A stretch of 64,000 bases of DNA from an uncultured Chloroflexota bacterium (GTDB lineage Bacteria > Chloroflexota > Limnocylindria > Limnocylindrales > CSP1-4). The notes under the pieces were generated by a model, which saw only the letters and a program-made list of their open reading frames with translations, searched no databases and was not told the origin of the DNA. This document shows positions 19,307-28,497 of this stretch, piece by piece (position 1 is the stretch's first letter; each line of letters starts with the position of its first letter). The DNA lies in assembly GCA_903822495.1 (NCBI GenBank), contig CAIJPD010000018.1, positions 62,001-126,000 of the forward strand. The letters run 5' to 3'. The translations under genes and the position numbers were made by a program.

Positions 19307-20638
19307 CTACATCCCGTGGCGGAGGAGGCGCCAGATCGTCCGGGCGCCGGGTCGCTGCCCGTACAAGAGGACCCCGACCGCGTACAGGCGGGCCGCCAGC
19401 CAGAGACACGCGACGAGGGTGACGGCCATCAGCACGATGGACAACGGCACCTCCCAGGGGGCCGCCTGCCCCGAGGTCACGCGGCTGAGCATCAGGAACG
19501 GGCTGAGGAAGGGCACCTGGCCCAGGAAGGTCAGCCAGCCGGCCCGGATGTCCAGGAGGCCGGTCGCGGAGTAGACGCCCACCATGTAGCCGGCCGTGGC
19601 GACCAGCGTCATGGGGGTGACGACCTGGTTCACGTCCTCCTGGCGGCTGACCAGCGAGCCGGCGCCCGCGAACAGCACCGCGTAGAGCAGGAAGCCCAGC
19701 ACGCCATACACCACCAGGAGCCCCAGGAGCCCCGGCGTGAGGCCCTGCGGCAGCGAGGATGCGGCCGTGCCCGCGCCCAGCAGGAGCCCGGCGACCGGTC
19801 CCTGGGCGGCCAACGCGACGAGCCCCGCCGCCAGGATCGCCAGGTACTGCGTCAGCGCCACCCCGCCGACGCCGGCGACCTTGCCGGTGAGCAGCTGGAA
19901 CGGCGTGGCGGCGTTGAGGATGACCTCCATGACGCGCGAGGACTTCTCCTCGACGACGCTTGCCGCGACCCACTGGCCATACAGGATGATCATCATGAAG
20001 ATCAGGATCGTCATGCCGAAGCCCAGGAAGTAACTGGCGCCCTGGTCCGCGCTCGACTGCGTCGCCTCCGTCCGGGCGGGATCCGCCCAGGCGACCGAGA
20101 AGTCTGCCGGGGCGAAGATCCGGGCCTGGTCGGCGGGCGCGACGTTCAGCCGGGCGAGACGGTCGGCGATCACCACGGCACTCACGGCCTGGCGGATGAG
20201 CTGGGCGACCCGTCCGGTCGAGCTCTCATTGGTGTACAGGGTGAACGCCAGGTCGCCCGACGGGCCACGCGCCAGGGCCAGCACCGCCGTGTCCTCGCCC
20301 TTGTCGACGGCACGACGCTCGGCGTCGAGGTCCGTCACGGCTCGGACACTGAAGTCTCCGGTCGTTGCCTGCCCGCCCGCGCTTGTCCCGCCCCCGGTCG
20401 GTGCGTTGAGCAGCGAGTCGAGGGTGGCCGCCGGGCTCCCTCCGATGTCGCCGGCGCCGTCCCAGACGGCCACCCGCTGGGCACCGGATCCGGAGATGGC
20501 CTGGACGATGATCGGCACCATGGCGATCGCCACCACGCTCAGGACCAGCAGGGCCGTCCCAACCAGGAAGCTCCGGGCCCGGACTCGTGACTGGTATTCG
20601 CGCCGCGCCACGGTCACGATGTTCGCCACGTTGCTCAT
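19307..20638 (-). CDS. ABC-2 type transporter permease (NatB-like)
   Basis: MSNVANIVTVARREYQSRVRARSFLVGTALLVLSVV ... VAASVVEEKSSRVMEVILNAATPFQLLTGKVAGVGGVALTQY. Confidence 0.92.
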   Translation of the reverse strand: MSNVANIVTVARREYQSRVRARSFLVGTALLVLSVVAIAMVPIIVQAISGSGAQRVAVWDGAGDIGGSPAATLDSLLNAPTGGGTSAGGQATTGDFSVRAVTDLDAERRAVDKGEDTAVLALARGPSGDLAFTLYTNESSTGRVAQLIRQAVSAVVIADRLARLNVAPADQARIFAPADFSVAWADPARTEATQSSADQGASYFLGFGMTILIFMMIILYGQWVAASVVEEKSSRVMEVILNAATPFQLLTGKVAGVGGVALTQYLAILAAGLVALAAQGPVAGLLLGAGTAASSLPQGLTPGLLGLLVVYGVLGFLLYAVLFAGAGSLVSRQEDVNQVVTPMTLVATAGYMVGVYSATGLLDIRAGWLTFLGQVPFLSPFLMLSRVTSGQAAPWEVPLSIVLMAVTLVACLWLAARLYAVGVLLYGQRPGARTIWRLLRHGM

Positions 20639-21606
20639 CGGGCGCCCACCGGGGCCGCCAGGGTGTGGTCCTCCGAGACGAGCGCACCCACCCGCTCCAC
20701 GAAGACCTCCTCGAGGGACGGGTCGGCCACCTCGAAGCGAAGCACGTCCCGGCCGCGCTCCACGGCCGCGCGCAGCACGGCCTGCGGGTTCCCGCCCGCT
20801 GCCACGCGCAGCTCCGTGTAGTCCGCGCCACGCCGGGTCACGGTGACCCCGGGCAGCGCCCCCAGCCATTCCGCGTCCGCCCCGCCATCCGTCGCGACCC
20901 GGACCACCTGGTTGCCGGTCGACCGCCGGACCTCGCGGGTGGACCCGGCGATCACGAGGCGGCCATGGTCGATGATGGCGACCGAATCGCAGAGCTCCTC
21001 GGCGGTCGAGAGCTGATGCGTGCTGAAGACGATGGTCCGCCCCTGGTCGCGCAGCTCCAGGAGCGCCTCGCGGAGCTGGGCGGCATTGACCGGGTCCAGG
21101 CCCGTGAACGGCTCGTCCATGATCAGGACCTGGGGGCCATGGAGGATCGTGGCGATGTACTGGACCTTCTGCTGGTTGCCCTTCGACAGCGTCTCCGCCT
21201 TCCGGTTCGCGTACTCGGCGATCCGGAAGCGGGCCAGCCACTCCAGGGCCTGGGCCCGGGCCTGGCGGCGCGGCACCCCGTACAGGGCCGCGAAGAAGAC
21301 GAGCTGCTCAAGGACCTCCATCCGCAGGTAGAGGCCCCGCTCCTCGGGCATGTAGCCCCAGGTCCGGCGCGGCCAGGCATGGGCCGGGCGGCCATCCCAC
21401 GTGATCGTCCCTCCGTCGGCCTGCAGGAAGCCGAGGACGATCCGCATGGTCGTGGTCTTGCCGGCGCCATTGGAGCCGAGGAAGCCGAAGATCTCTCCGG
21501 CCCGAACCTCGAACGAAACGCCGTCGAGGGCCTGGACGGCGCCGAAGCGCTTGCGCAGGCCCTCGATGACGAGTCGGCCGCCAGTGGCGGACGCAACGCT
21601 GCTCAT
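20635..21606 (-). CDS. ABC transporter ATP-binding protein
   Basis: GSNGAGKTTTMRIVLGF (Walker A), LSKGNQQKVQYIATILHGPQVLIMDEPFTGLDPVN; ATGA overlap with permease. Confidence 0.95.
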   Translation of the reverse strand: MSSVASATGGRLVIEGLRKRFGAVQALDGVSFEVRAGEIFGFLGSNGAGKTTTMRIVLGFLQADGGTITWDGRPAHAWPRRTWGYMPEERGLYLRMEVLEQLVFFAALYGVPRRQARAQALEWLARFRIAEYANRKAETLSKGNQQKVQYIATILHGPQVLIMDEPFTGLDPVNAAQLREALLELRDQGRTIVFSTHQLSTAEELCDSVAIIDHGRLVIAGSTREVRRSTGNQVVRVATDGGADAEWLGALPGVTVTRRGADYTELRVAAGGNPQAVLRAAVERGRDVLRFEVADPSLEEVFVERVGALVSEDHTLAAPVGAR

Positions 21607-21697
21607 GTGTCGATCATAGCCAAGTCTGGAGCGCGACCGCCGGCAGCCGATGGCGGATCGCCGGCAGCCGGCCGCCGCCCCGGGCCCGGGCCGGGGA

Positions 21698-23152
21698 TCA
21701 GGCGGCGACCGGCTCCCGCCCCATCAGCAGGGCGTACGCCACGGCCGTGCCCACACCCACCGGGAGCGAGACCGGGATCGTCTCGCGGATGTCCGGGAAG
21801 ACGTAGGCCAGGATCGCGTAGGCCGCGCCGCCACCGACGAGGCAGGCGATCGCCCGCCAGTTCCAGCCGTCGCCGTGCCAGTAGCGGCCACCCTCCTTGA
21901 GGAACAGGTCCGCGTCGTAGTGCTGCCGACGAACCCAGAAGTAGTCCACCAGGACGATGACCCAGAGGGGAACCACCACCGCGCCCAGCAGGTCGAGCCA
22001 CGCAATGTAGGTGGCCTCGAAGCCGCGCGCCACCAGCGGCAGCAGCGCCAGCGGGATCACCACCGCCGAGACGATCGCGATGATCGGCCGGACGCCGATG
22101 CGGAGGCTCGGCGCCAGGTTGGTGATCGCCAGCGCGGAGGCCGTCAGGTTGCCCGCGTTGGTCGCGACGGTGGCCAGCACGATGACCGTGGCCGCGATCC
22201 AGCCAAGGCCGATCTGGGTGGTCAACGTGGACGGGTTGGCAGCCTCCGGGTGGAACTCGCCGGTGGTCGTCGCGAGGTAGACCACGCCCAGGGCGCCGAT
22301 CAGGAACCACCACGTCTGGGCCAGGTTGGCCCCGATGAACGGCCCGCCCGCACCCGCCACGCCGTTGCGGGCGAAGCGCGAGAAGTCGCCGATGAACTCC
22401 CAGGTCCAGTTGTAGGCGATGAGCAGGTCGACGAGGATCGCGAAGGTGATCGTGTACGTGACCGGGCCGACCGACGTGGTCAGCCCTCCGACCGGCGGCC
22501 GCCAGCTCATGAGCGCGCCCGGATCCCAGTGGGTGGCGATCAGCCAGACCTGGATGACGCCCAGCGTGAACAGCGCGATCGTCGCGGCCCACTGGACAAT
22601 CCGGAGCACCTGGTGACCCGCCACCGCGGCGATGCCCTGGAGGATGGCGACCACCACGACCGCGCCGATCATCGGCCCCTCGTAGCCGGGGCTCAGGAAG
22701 GCAGGCGTGCCCAGCCAGCCGGCAAACACATATGACAGGCCGATCGCGCCCAGGAAGACGTTGACGGCCGCCCAGCCCAGGCCGAACACGAGATAGAGGA
22801 TCGAGGGGACGACCGAGCCACGCAGGCCGAACGCCGGGCGGACCATGGCGGTCGAGCAGGCGCCCGTCCGGGCGGCGATCAGCCCGAGGAGCGCCCACGG
22901 GAGGAGGCTCAGCGGGCTGACGACGGCGACCAGGAGGATGGCGCCGGGCATGCCCGTGGCGCCGGCCATCAGGGCGCCGTACAGCCACGCCGCCGGAATG
23001 TGAGTGGCCGCGAACCAGAAGGCGGTCTGGTCGGCGAGGCCGAAGGTCCTGGCGCGCTGGGGCACCTGGTCCAGGGCCGCGTACTCGTGGCCGATCAGGC
23101 CCAGCGAGTGCGGCGGCGCCTCGCCGCTGGGCATGGCCGTGCTGCTGGTCAT
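21698..23152 (-). CDS. NCS1-family (cytosine/purine/vitamin-type) permease
   Basis: ~484 aa, ~12 hydrophobic segments; WVIVLVDYFWVRRQHYDADLFLKEGGRYW, FARNGVAGAGG. Start 23152 preferred: AGGAGGGG SD 7 nt upstream. Confidence 0.85.
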   Translation of the reverse strand: MTSSTAMPSGEAPPHSLGLIGHEYAALDQVPQRARTFGLADQTAFWFAATHIPAAWLYGALMAGATGMPGAILLVAVVSPLSLLPWALLGLIAARTGACSTAMVRPAFGLRGSVVPSILYLVFGLGWAAVNVFLGAIGLSYVFAGWLGTPAFLSPGYEGPMIGAVVVVAILQGIAAVAGHQVLRIVQWAATIALFTLGVIQVWLIATHWDPGALMSWRPPVGGLTTSVGPVTYTITFAILVDLLIAYNWTWEFIGDFSRFARNGVAGAGGPFIGANLAQTWWFLIGALGVVYLATTTGEFHPEAANPSTLTTQIGLGWIAATVIVLATVATNAGNLTASALAITNLAPSLRIGVRPIIAIVSAVVIPLALLPLVARGFEATYIAWLDLLGAVVVPLWVIVLVDYFWVRRQHYDADLFLKEGGRYWHGDGWNWRAIACLVGGGAAYAILAYVFPDIRETIPVSLPVGVGTAVAYALLMGREPVAA

Positions 23153-23260
23153 CCGGGATCCCCTCCTGATCGTGGAACGTGGCATGGACGCGGCACCGCT
23201 GCGAGGCAGTCCCGGACGTGGCGGCAGTGCGGCATGGCCGCGGCTGCGTTCATGAGTGGC

Positions 23261-23824
23261 TCATGGGGCGGCATCCTCGCCTTCGAGGAGGTAGCCCAGG
23301 TCGGCGAGCGCCCGGCGGGCCGCCGCGAGGTCCGCCTCGGTCGCGGCCTCCAGCGTATGGAGATGGACCCCCCCGGTCAGCTCCGAGAGGAACTTGGCGC
23401 CCACCCGGCGCGTGGAGTCGGCCCACTGCCGGACGTCGGCCGGCGAGCCCAGCTCCAGCTCACCGCGGATCTCCCCGTAGACCGGATGCTGGACCACCAC
23501 GTCCCGCACGCGGACCCCAAGGTCGACCATGGCCATCAGCTCGTCGACCGTCTGGTTTGGCGTGTGGCGCACGGCGACCACGGCGCGGTACGGCAGACGA
23601 TCCGCCTCCCGGGCCAGCAGGTAGCCGCGCACCGTGGCCACGACGGGCGCTCCCTCGGCCCGGAGGACCGCGATGTCGTGGACGATCGCCTGGCGGCTGA
23701 TCCCGAAGTGCTCGGCCAGCACATCACCCGCCAGCGGGGCCGGGGCCGACCGCAGGAGCGCCACGAGCGCCGCACGGCGCGCACCGCCCACGGGGCGGGG
23801 GAGGGAGCTGTCGTTGCCGGGCAT
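23261..23824 (-). CDS. niaR: NiaR-like transcriptional regulator (HTH + 3H domain)
   Basis: HTH followed by 3H-domain text: ISRQAIVHDIAVLRAEGAPVVATVRGYLL ... VRHTPNQTVDELMAMVDLGVRVRDVVVQHPVYGEIRGELELGSPADVRQW ... LTGGVHLHTLEA. Start 23824 preferred to 23857 on promoter layout. Confidence 0.82.
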   Translation of the reverse strand: MPGNDSSLPRPVGGARRAALVALLRSAPAPLAGDVLAEHFGISRQAIVHDIAVLRAEGAPVVATVRGYLLAREADRLPYRAVVAVRHTPNQTVDELMAMVDLGVRVRDVVVQHPVYGEIRGELELGSPADVRQWADSTRRVGAKFLSELTGGVHLHTLEAATEADLAAARRALADLGYLLEGEDAAP

Positions 23825-23850
23825 CGCCGCGGAGCGTACCGGCGTGGCAT

Positions 23851-23874
23851 CTGTCATGTCAACTGACGTGACAG
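23851..23874. promoter_or_regulatory. 24-bp imperfect palindrome overlapping -35 of the niaR-like gene (candidate NiaR operator)
   Basis: ctgtcatgtcaactgacgtgacag; contains reverse-strand TTGACA (23862-23857), 18-nt spacer, TACGCT (23838-23833), 8 nt to ATG 23824. Confidence 0.6.
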
Positions 23875-23954
23875 CGAGCCCCGTGCCCGATCAGGCCGTC
23901 AGCGGTCTCCCGCGGGGCCGGGGGCGCGGCGATGGCCCCGCCCCATCCCGGCGA

Positions 23955-24632
23955 TCACTGCGCCTGCTCCACGCTCCCCACCACGACCCCGGCGAGACCG
24001 CTCAGCGTCCCCAGCGCCGCGTAGAGCTGCGGGGCGGCCGCGCGCCGGATGGTCACCTCGACGTCGTACTGCCCGGATCCCTGGCGCCGGCTGTGGATCC
24101 CGCCGACCTCCAGGCCGCCGGCCTCCAGCGCCTCGCGGACCCTGCCGATCGACGGCAGGTCGTTCACCACGACCCGGATGGTGGAGGTCGACGAGCGCCG
24201 GCCCTCCAGCCGATCGGCGATCGGGTGGAGCGGCCAGAGCGAGATCAGGACGATCGTCGTGCCGGCCAGCGCGAGCCAGATCGCGCCCACCGCCGCCGCC
24301 ATCCCCAGGGCCGCGACGCTCCACAGGCTGGCGGCGGTGGTGAGGCCGCGGATCGTGAAGCCGTCCTTGAGGATGGCTCCGGCGCCGAGGAAGCCGATCC
24401 CCGAGACCACCTGGGCCGCGATCCGCGTGGGGTCGACCGGGGCAGATCCCAGGCCCTCGAAGCCGCGGAACGAGAGGACCGTGAAGATGGCCGAGCCGAC
24501 CGAGACCAGCAGGTGGGTACGGAGGCCCGCCGGGTGGCCGTGGATCTCGCGCTCCAGGCCCACGCCCGCGCCGAGCAGCGCGGCCAGCACGAGGCGGAGG
24601 ATGAGCTCGATGTCGCCGGGAGGGTTGGTCAC
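23955..24632 (-). CDS. MgtC/SapB family protein
   Basis: LRLVLAALLGAGVGLEREIHGHPAGLRTHLLVSVGSAIFTVLS ... AAQVVSGIGFLGAGAILKDGFTIRGLTTAASLWSVAALGMA. Confidence 0.93.
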   Translation of the reverse strand: MTNPPGDIELILRLVLAALLGAGVGLEREIHGHPAGLRTHLLVSVGSAIFTVLSFRGFEGLGSAPVDPTRIAAQVVSGIGFLGAGAILKDGFTIRGLTTAASLWSVAALGMAAAVGAIWLALAGTTIVLISLWPLHPIADRLEGRRSSTSTIRVVVNDLPSIGRVREALEAGGLEVGGIHSRRQGSGQYDVEVTIRRAAAPQLYAALGTLSGLAGVVVGSVEQAQ

Positions 24633-24664
24633 GCGCCAATCATCGCACCCGATACCATCGCCCG

Positions 24665-25507
24665 ATGCAGGAGTTCCCCTTCCCCGGCGAGCCGGTCGTC
24701 AGGCTCACCCGGGTTTCCGTCCATCGCTCCGACCGGACCATCCTCGGCCCGCTCGACCTGGAGATCCACGCGGGCCAGCGATGGCTCGTCCTGGGTCCCA
24801 ACGGGTCCGGCAAGACCACGCTGATGCAGGTCATCAGCACGTACCTCTGGCCCACCGAGGGCGAGGTCGAGATCCTGGGCGGGCGGATCGGCGAGATCGA
24901 CGCGCGGGAGCTCCGCCGTCGCGTGGGGTATGCCGGTGGCGGGCTGGAGCCGGCCATCGACCCGGACCTCCCCGCGGTGGACGTGGTCATGACCGCCCGA
25001 AAAGCCGCGCTGGCGCCGTGGTGGCACACGTGGGAGGAGGCGGATCGCGAGCGAGCGCGCGAGCTCCTCGACCGGTTCGGCGTGGGCGGCCTGGGTCGCC
25101 AGGCGTTCGGCCTGCTCTCCAGCGGCGAGCGTCGCCGGGTGCAGTTGGCGCGGGCGATGATGCCCGACCCGGAGCTGCTGATCCTCGACGAGCCCACGGC
25201 CGGGCTTGATCTGGGCGCGCGCGAGGAGCTGTTGCGCGACCTGGCGCTCCTGGCCGCGGACCCCGCCCTCGCGGCGATCCTCCTTGTCCTGCACCACGTC
25301 GAGGAGATCCCCGCCGGGTTCGACCGCGCGCTCCTCCTCCGGGCGGGACGGGCCGTCGCGACGGGTCCCACGCCGGAGGTCGTCGCCTCGGGCCCGCTGT
25401 CGACGGCCTTCGGGTTGCCGATCCGGGTGGAGGGCGCGAACGGCCGCTACTGGGCCCGCCTCGACGACCGGCAGCCGGACGCTGGTGAGGCCGAGCGCCG
25501 CGGCTGA
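24665..25507 (+). CDS. ABC transporter ATP-binding protein
   Basis: LGPNGSGKTTLMQVI, LLSSGERRRVQLARAMMPDPELLILDEPTAGLDLGARE. Confidence 0.92.
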   Translation: MQEFPFPGEPVVRLTRVSVHRSDRTILGPLDLEIHAGQRWLVLGPNGSGKTTLMQVISTYLWPTEGEVEILGGRIGEIDARELRRRVGYAGGGLEPAIDPDLPAVDVVMTARKAALAPWWHTWEEADRERARELLDRFGVGGLGRQAFGLLSSGERRRVQLARAMMPDPELLILDEPTAGLDLGAREELLRDLALLAADPALAAILLVLHHVEEIPAGFDRALLLRAGRAVATGPTPEVVASGPLSTAFGLPIRVEGANGRYWARLDDRQPDAGEAERRG

Positions 25508-25570
25508 TCCGCGGCTGATCGTCGGGCGCGACGGGGTGCCCCGCAGCGCCACATCTGGCACGATGGCGCC

Positions 25571-28393
25571 ATGCGATCCGAGTCCGACGTCTGGCGCAAC
25601 GGCGCCCGCTTCCAGCGCGACGCCCCACGCCGCCAGTCGCCACTGGGGCGCGTGGCCCTCGTGGTCTTCTTCACGCTCGCCGGGATCGGCGTCCTGGGCG
25701 CCGTCGGGGTCGTCGGAGCCTACCTGTCGCTGTCGCGCAACCTTGTCTCGACGGATGCGCTGGAGCAGATCGAGTACGCCGAGGAGTCGGTGATCTACGA
25801 CCGCTCCGGCCAGACCGAGCTGGCCCGCTTCGGCCAGGTCAAGCGCGAGGTCGTCACCTTCGACCAGATCCCACCGATCCTTATCGACGCGACCACCGCC
25901 GTCGAGGACAAGAGCTTCTGGACCAACTCGGGGTTCGACCCTGCGGCCGTCGCATCATCCTTCCTGGACACCCTGCGGGGCCGGTCGCGCGGCGCCAGCA
26001 CCATCACCCAGCAGCTGGTCCGCCAGCGACTCCTCGACCCGGCGCTGGTCCAGTCCACCGCGCGGACGGCCGAGCGCAAGCTCAAGGAGATCATCCAGTC
26101 GATCCGGCTCACCAAGGCCTATCCCGGCGAGGATGGCAAGAAGCGGATCATCACCGCCTACCTGAACCAGAACTTCTACGGGAACAACAGCTACGGCGTG
26201 GCAGCCGCCGCCAAGAGCTACTTCGGCAAGGCGCTCAAGGACCTGACGGTCTCCGAGGCGGCCATCATCGCCGCCCTCCCCCAGTCCCCGTCCACGTACG
26301 ACCTGGTCCGCAACGCCGTCCTGGATGCGGGCGGCAAGCTGGTGGTCCCGGCCACGGCAGACATCGTGGTCCGCCGCAACCGGGTCATCGACTTCATGGC
26401 GGACGACCGGACGCCGCTCTCCGGCAAGACGTGGACCGCCGCCCAGATCGCCGCCCTCAAGGCGGAGCCCGTGGTCCTGGCCGCCCAGTCCGGCGCGCCG
26501 TACCAGGCGCCCCACTTCGTCTGGGCCGTCCGCGAGGAGCTCACGCGCACGCTGTGCGGGGAGGCCGCCACCTGTCCCACGCTCGAGCGCGGCGGGTTCC
26601 GCGTGACGTCCACCCTGGACCTGGCACTCCAGAAGGTCGCGGAGAAGTGGGTGAAGGCCGCGACCATCGTCCCCAAGGCCGCCGATCCCGTGGCTGCGGC
26701 CAAGGAGCTGGGTCTCACCTACGCGGACTGGATGAAGAACCTGCGGACCAGGGAGGTCAACAACGGCGCGCTGGTAGCCCTCGACTACCAGACCGGCGAG
26801 CTGGTCGCGTATGTCGGCTCCGCGGACTACTACTCGACGTCGGGCTCGGCCCAGTTCCAGCCCAAGTTCGACGTCGTCGGCGACGGGTTCCGCCAGCCCG
26901 GCTCGGCGTTCAAGCCGTTCAACTACCTGATCGGGATCGACGAAGGGGCCATGACGGCCGCCAGCCTGTTCATGGACGTCGGGGTCGATGTCGGCGGCGG
27001 CTACACGCCCCACGACTCCGACAACCTGGAACGGGGGCCCGTCCGGCTGCGCAGCGCGCTGCAGTTCTCGCTCAACATCCCGTCCATCAAGGCGATGGCC
27101 ATCAACAAGCCAGAGCACGTCTTCAGCCGCGCGAAGGACTTCGGCCTCACCTTCCGGGCCGACACCACCCAGGCGGGCCTGGCGCTGGCCGTCGGCGTCG
27201 AGGAGATCCGTCCGGTCGACCTGGTCACCGGCTACGGCACCATCGCCAACGGCGGGCGGTACATCCCGCACACCGCCATCCTGCGGATCCAGGGAGCCGA
27301 CGGGCACGACGTGGTGCCGCCCTATCAGCCGCCCGCCGGGCGCCAGGTGGTGAAGGCCGAGGCGGCCGCCATCATCACGGACATCCTCGCCGATAACACC
27401 GACAAGAACGTCAACCCGTTCTGGGGCAAGTTCGCCATCGTCGACGGCAAGAACCTCCGGCCGGCCACGCTCAAGACGGGCACCAACGACGACGCCAAGG
27501 ACCTCAACGCCTACGGCTACATCGCGGCGCCCACCGACAAGGGCCGCGCCGCCGGGGAGTACGCCCTGGCCGTTGGCGCGTGGAACGGGAACAGCGACAA
27601 CACCCCCGTCTCAACCCCCGCCAAGCCCATCTTCTCGATCGACGTGTCCACCTACGTCTGGCAGGGCTTCCTGGCCGATGCCACCAAGGGCTGGACCATC
27701 AACCCGTTCCCCGACGTCCCGGGGCTGGAGCGCGTGGACATCGACCCGTGGACCGGGCTCCGCGTTCCCGCCGGCGCAAAGTCCATCAGCGAGGTCTTCC
27801 TGCCCGGCACGGCGCCCAAGCTGCAGGCCGGTGGCTCCGGCGGCGTGTGCGGCGACGCGGTGCTCGACAAGGTCGGCTTCGAATCGCGCTTCCCGGCCTG
27901 GCTGGCCGCCGACCGCGACTGGGTGGCCCGGGCGCTCCAGGGACCGGGCATCGCCGGGGGCATCGCCAACAACCAGACCAGCTACTTCTACAACGGCTCC
28001 TTCAACCCATGGGGCAAGACCTGGGGCGCCCTCCTGAACGCGGAGCCGTGCGTGCCGGCCACGCCCGAGCCGTCCCCAAGCTGCATCCCGTGGCCCACCC
28101 CGGGCCCCAGCGGCGTCATCTCGTCGCTCCCCGTGCCATCGCCCTCGGGCGCGGCGGCCCCTGCGGGCTCCGCACTCGGCGCAGTGCCGTGCCCCACGCC
28201 GCTGCCCAGCGGGTCACCGTCCGCGTCGCCGGGTGCCTCCGGGTCCGGCCTGCCCAGGAGTCCCTCGCCCGGGCCCAGCGGCACGGTCCGGCCCGGGCCC
28301 ACACCGACGCCCGTCCCGACGCCGATTCCGACGCCCGTACCCACGCCCGTACCCACGCCGACGCCCACGCCCACGCCGCAGCCCAGCGCCTGA
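25571..28393 (+). CDS. class A penicillin-binding protein (transglycosylase/transpeptidase) with Pro-Thr-rich C-terminal tail
   Basis: AVEDKSFWTNSGFDPAAVASSFLDTLRGRSRGASTITQQLVRQRLL, GSAFKPFNYLIG, LKTGTNDDAKD; tail ...PGPTPTPVPTPIPTPVPTPVPTPTPTPTPQPSA. Confidence 0.93.
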   Translation: MRSESDVWRNGARFQRDAPRRQSPLGRVALVVFFTLAGIGVLGAVGVVGAYLSLSRNLVSTDALEQIEYAEESVIYDRSGQTELARFGQVKREVVTFDQIPPILIDATTAVEDKSFWTNSGFDPAAVASSFLDTLRGRSRGASTITQQLVRQRLLDPALVQSTARTAERKLKEIIQSIRLTKAYPGEDGKKRIITAYLNQNFYGNNSYGVAAAAKSYFGKALKDLTVSEAAIIAALPQSPSTYDLVRNAVLDAGGKLVVPATADIVVRRNRVIDFMADDRTPLSGKTWTAAQIAALKAEPVVLAAQSGAPYQAPHFVWAVREELTRTLCGEAATCPTLERGGFRVTSTLDLALQKVAEKWVKAATIVPKAADPVAAAKELGLTYADWMKNLRTREVNNGALVALDYQTGELVAYVGSADYYSTSGSAQFQPKFDVVGDGFRQPGSAFKPFNYLIGIDEGAMTAASLFMDVGVDVGGGYTPHDSDNLERGPVRLRSALQFSLNIPSIKAMAINKPEHVFSRAKDFGLTFRADTTQAGLALAVGVEEIRPVDLVTGYGTIANGGRYIPHTAILRIQGADGHDVVPPYQPPAGRQVVKAEAAAIITDILADNTDKNVNPFWGKFAIVDGKNLRPATLKTGTNDDAKDLNAYGYIAAPTDKGRAAGEYALAVGAWNGNSDNTPVSTPAKPIFSIDVSTYVWQGFLADATKGWTINPFPDVPGLERVDIDPWTGLRVPAGAKSISEVFLPGTAPKLQAGGSGGVCGDAVLDKVGFESRFPAWLAADRDWVARALQGPGIAGGIANNQTSYFYNGSFNPWGKTWGALLNAEPCVPATPEPSPSCIPWPTPGPSGVISSLPVPSPSGAAAPAGSALGAVPCPTPLPSGSPSASPGASGSGLPRSPSPGPSGTVRPGPTPTPVPTPIPTPVPTPVPTPTPTPTPQPSA
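28281..28385 (+). repeat. degenerate short repeats encoding (PT/PV)P tail
   Basis: gcccacaccgacgcccgtcccgacgccgattccgacgcccgtacccacgcccgtaccc..., in the PBP C-terminus. Confidence 0.8.
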
Positions 28394-28497
28394 TCCGGGT
28401 CGGGCGCGAGGGTCCCCACCGACCGGCCCTGCCTCGCCCTCGGTTCATCCTTCGCTCCCGACCCCCGCGAGGATGACCGCGTCGTATGATGCTGGGC

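Noticed and set aside
15802-19422. 1206-aa forward ORF antisense to the RND transporter and MarR
   Set aside because: Arg/Gly/Asp-rich composition typical of a frame opposite a high-GC gene; the opposite strand encodes clear RND and MarR proteins.
28281-28385. Repeat array at PBP 3' end as a CRISPR or mobile element
   Set aside because: Imperfect codon-level repeats encoding a Pro-Thr tail inside the ORF.
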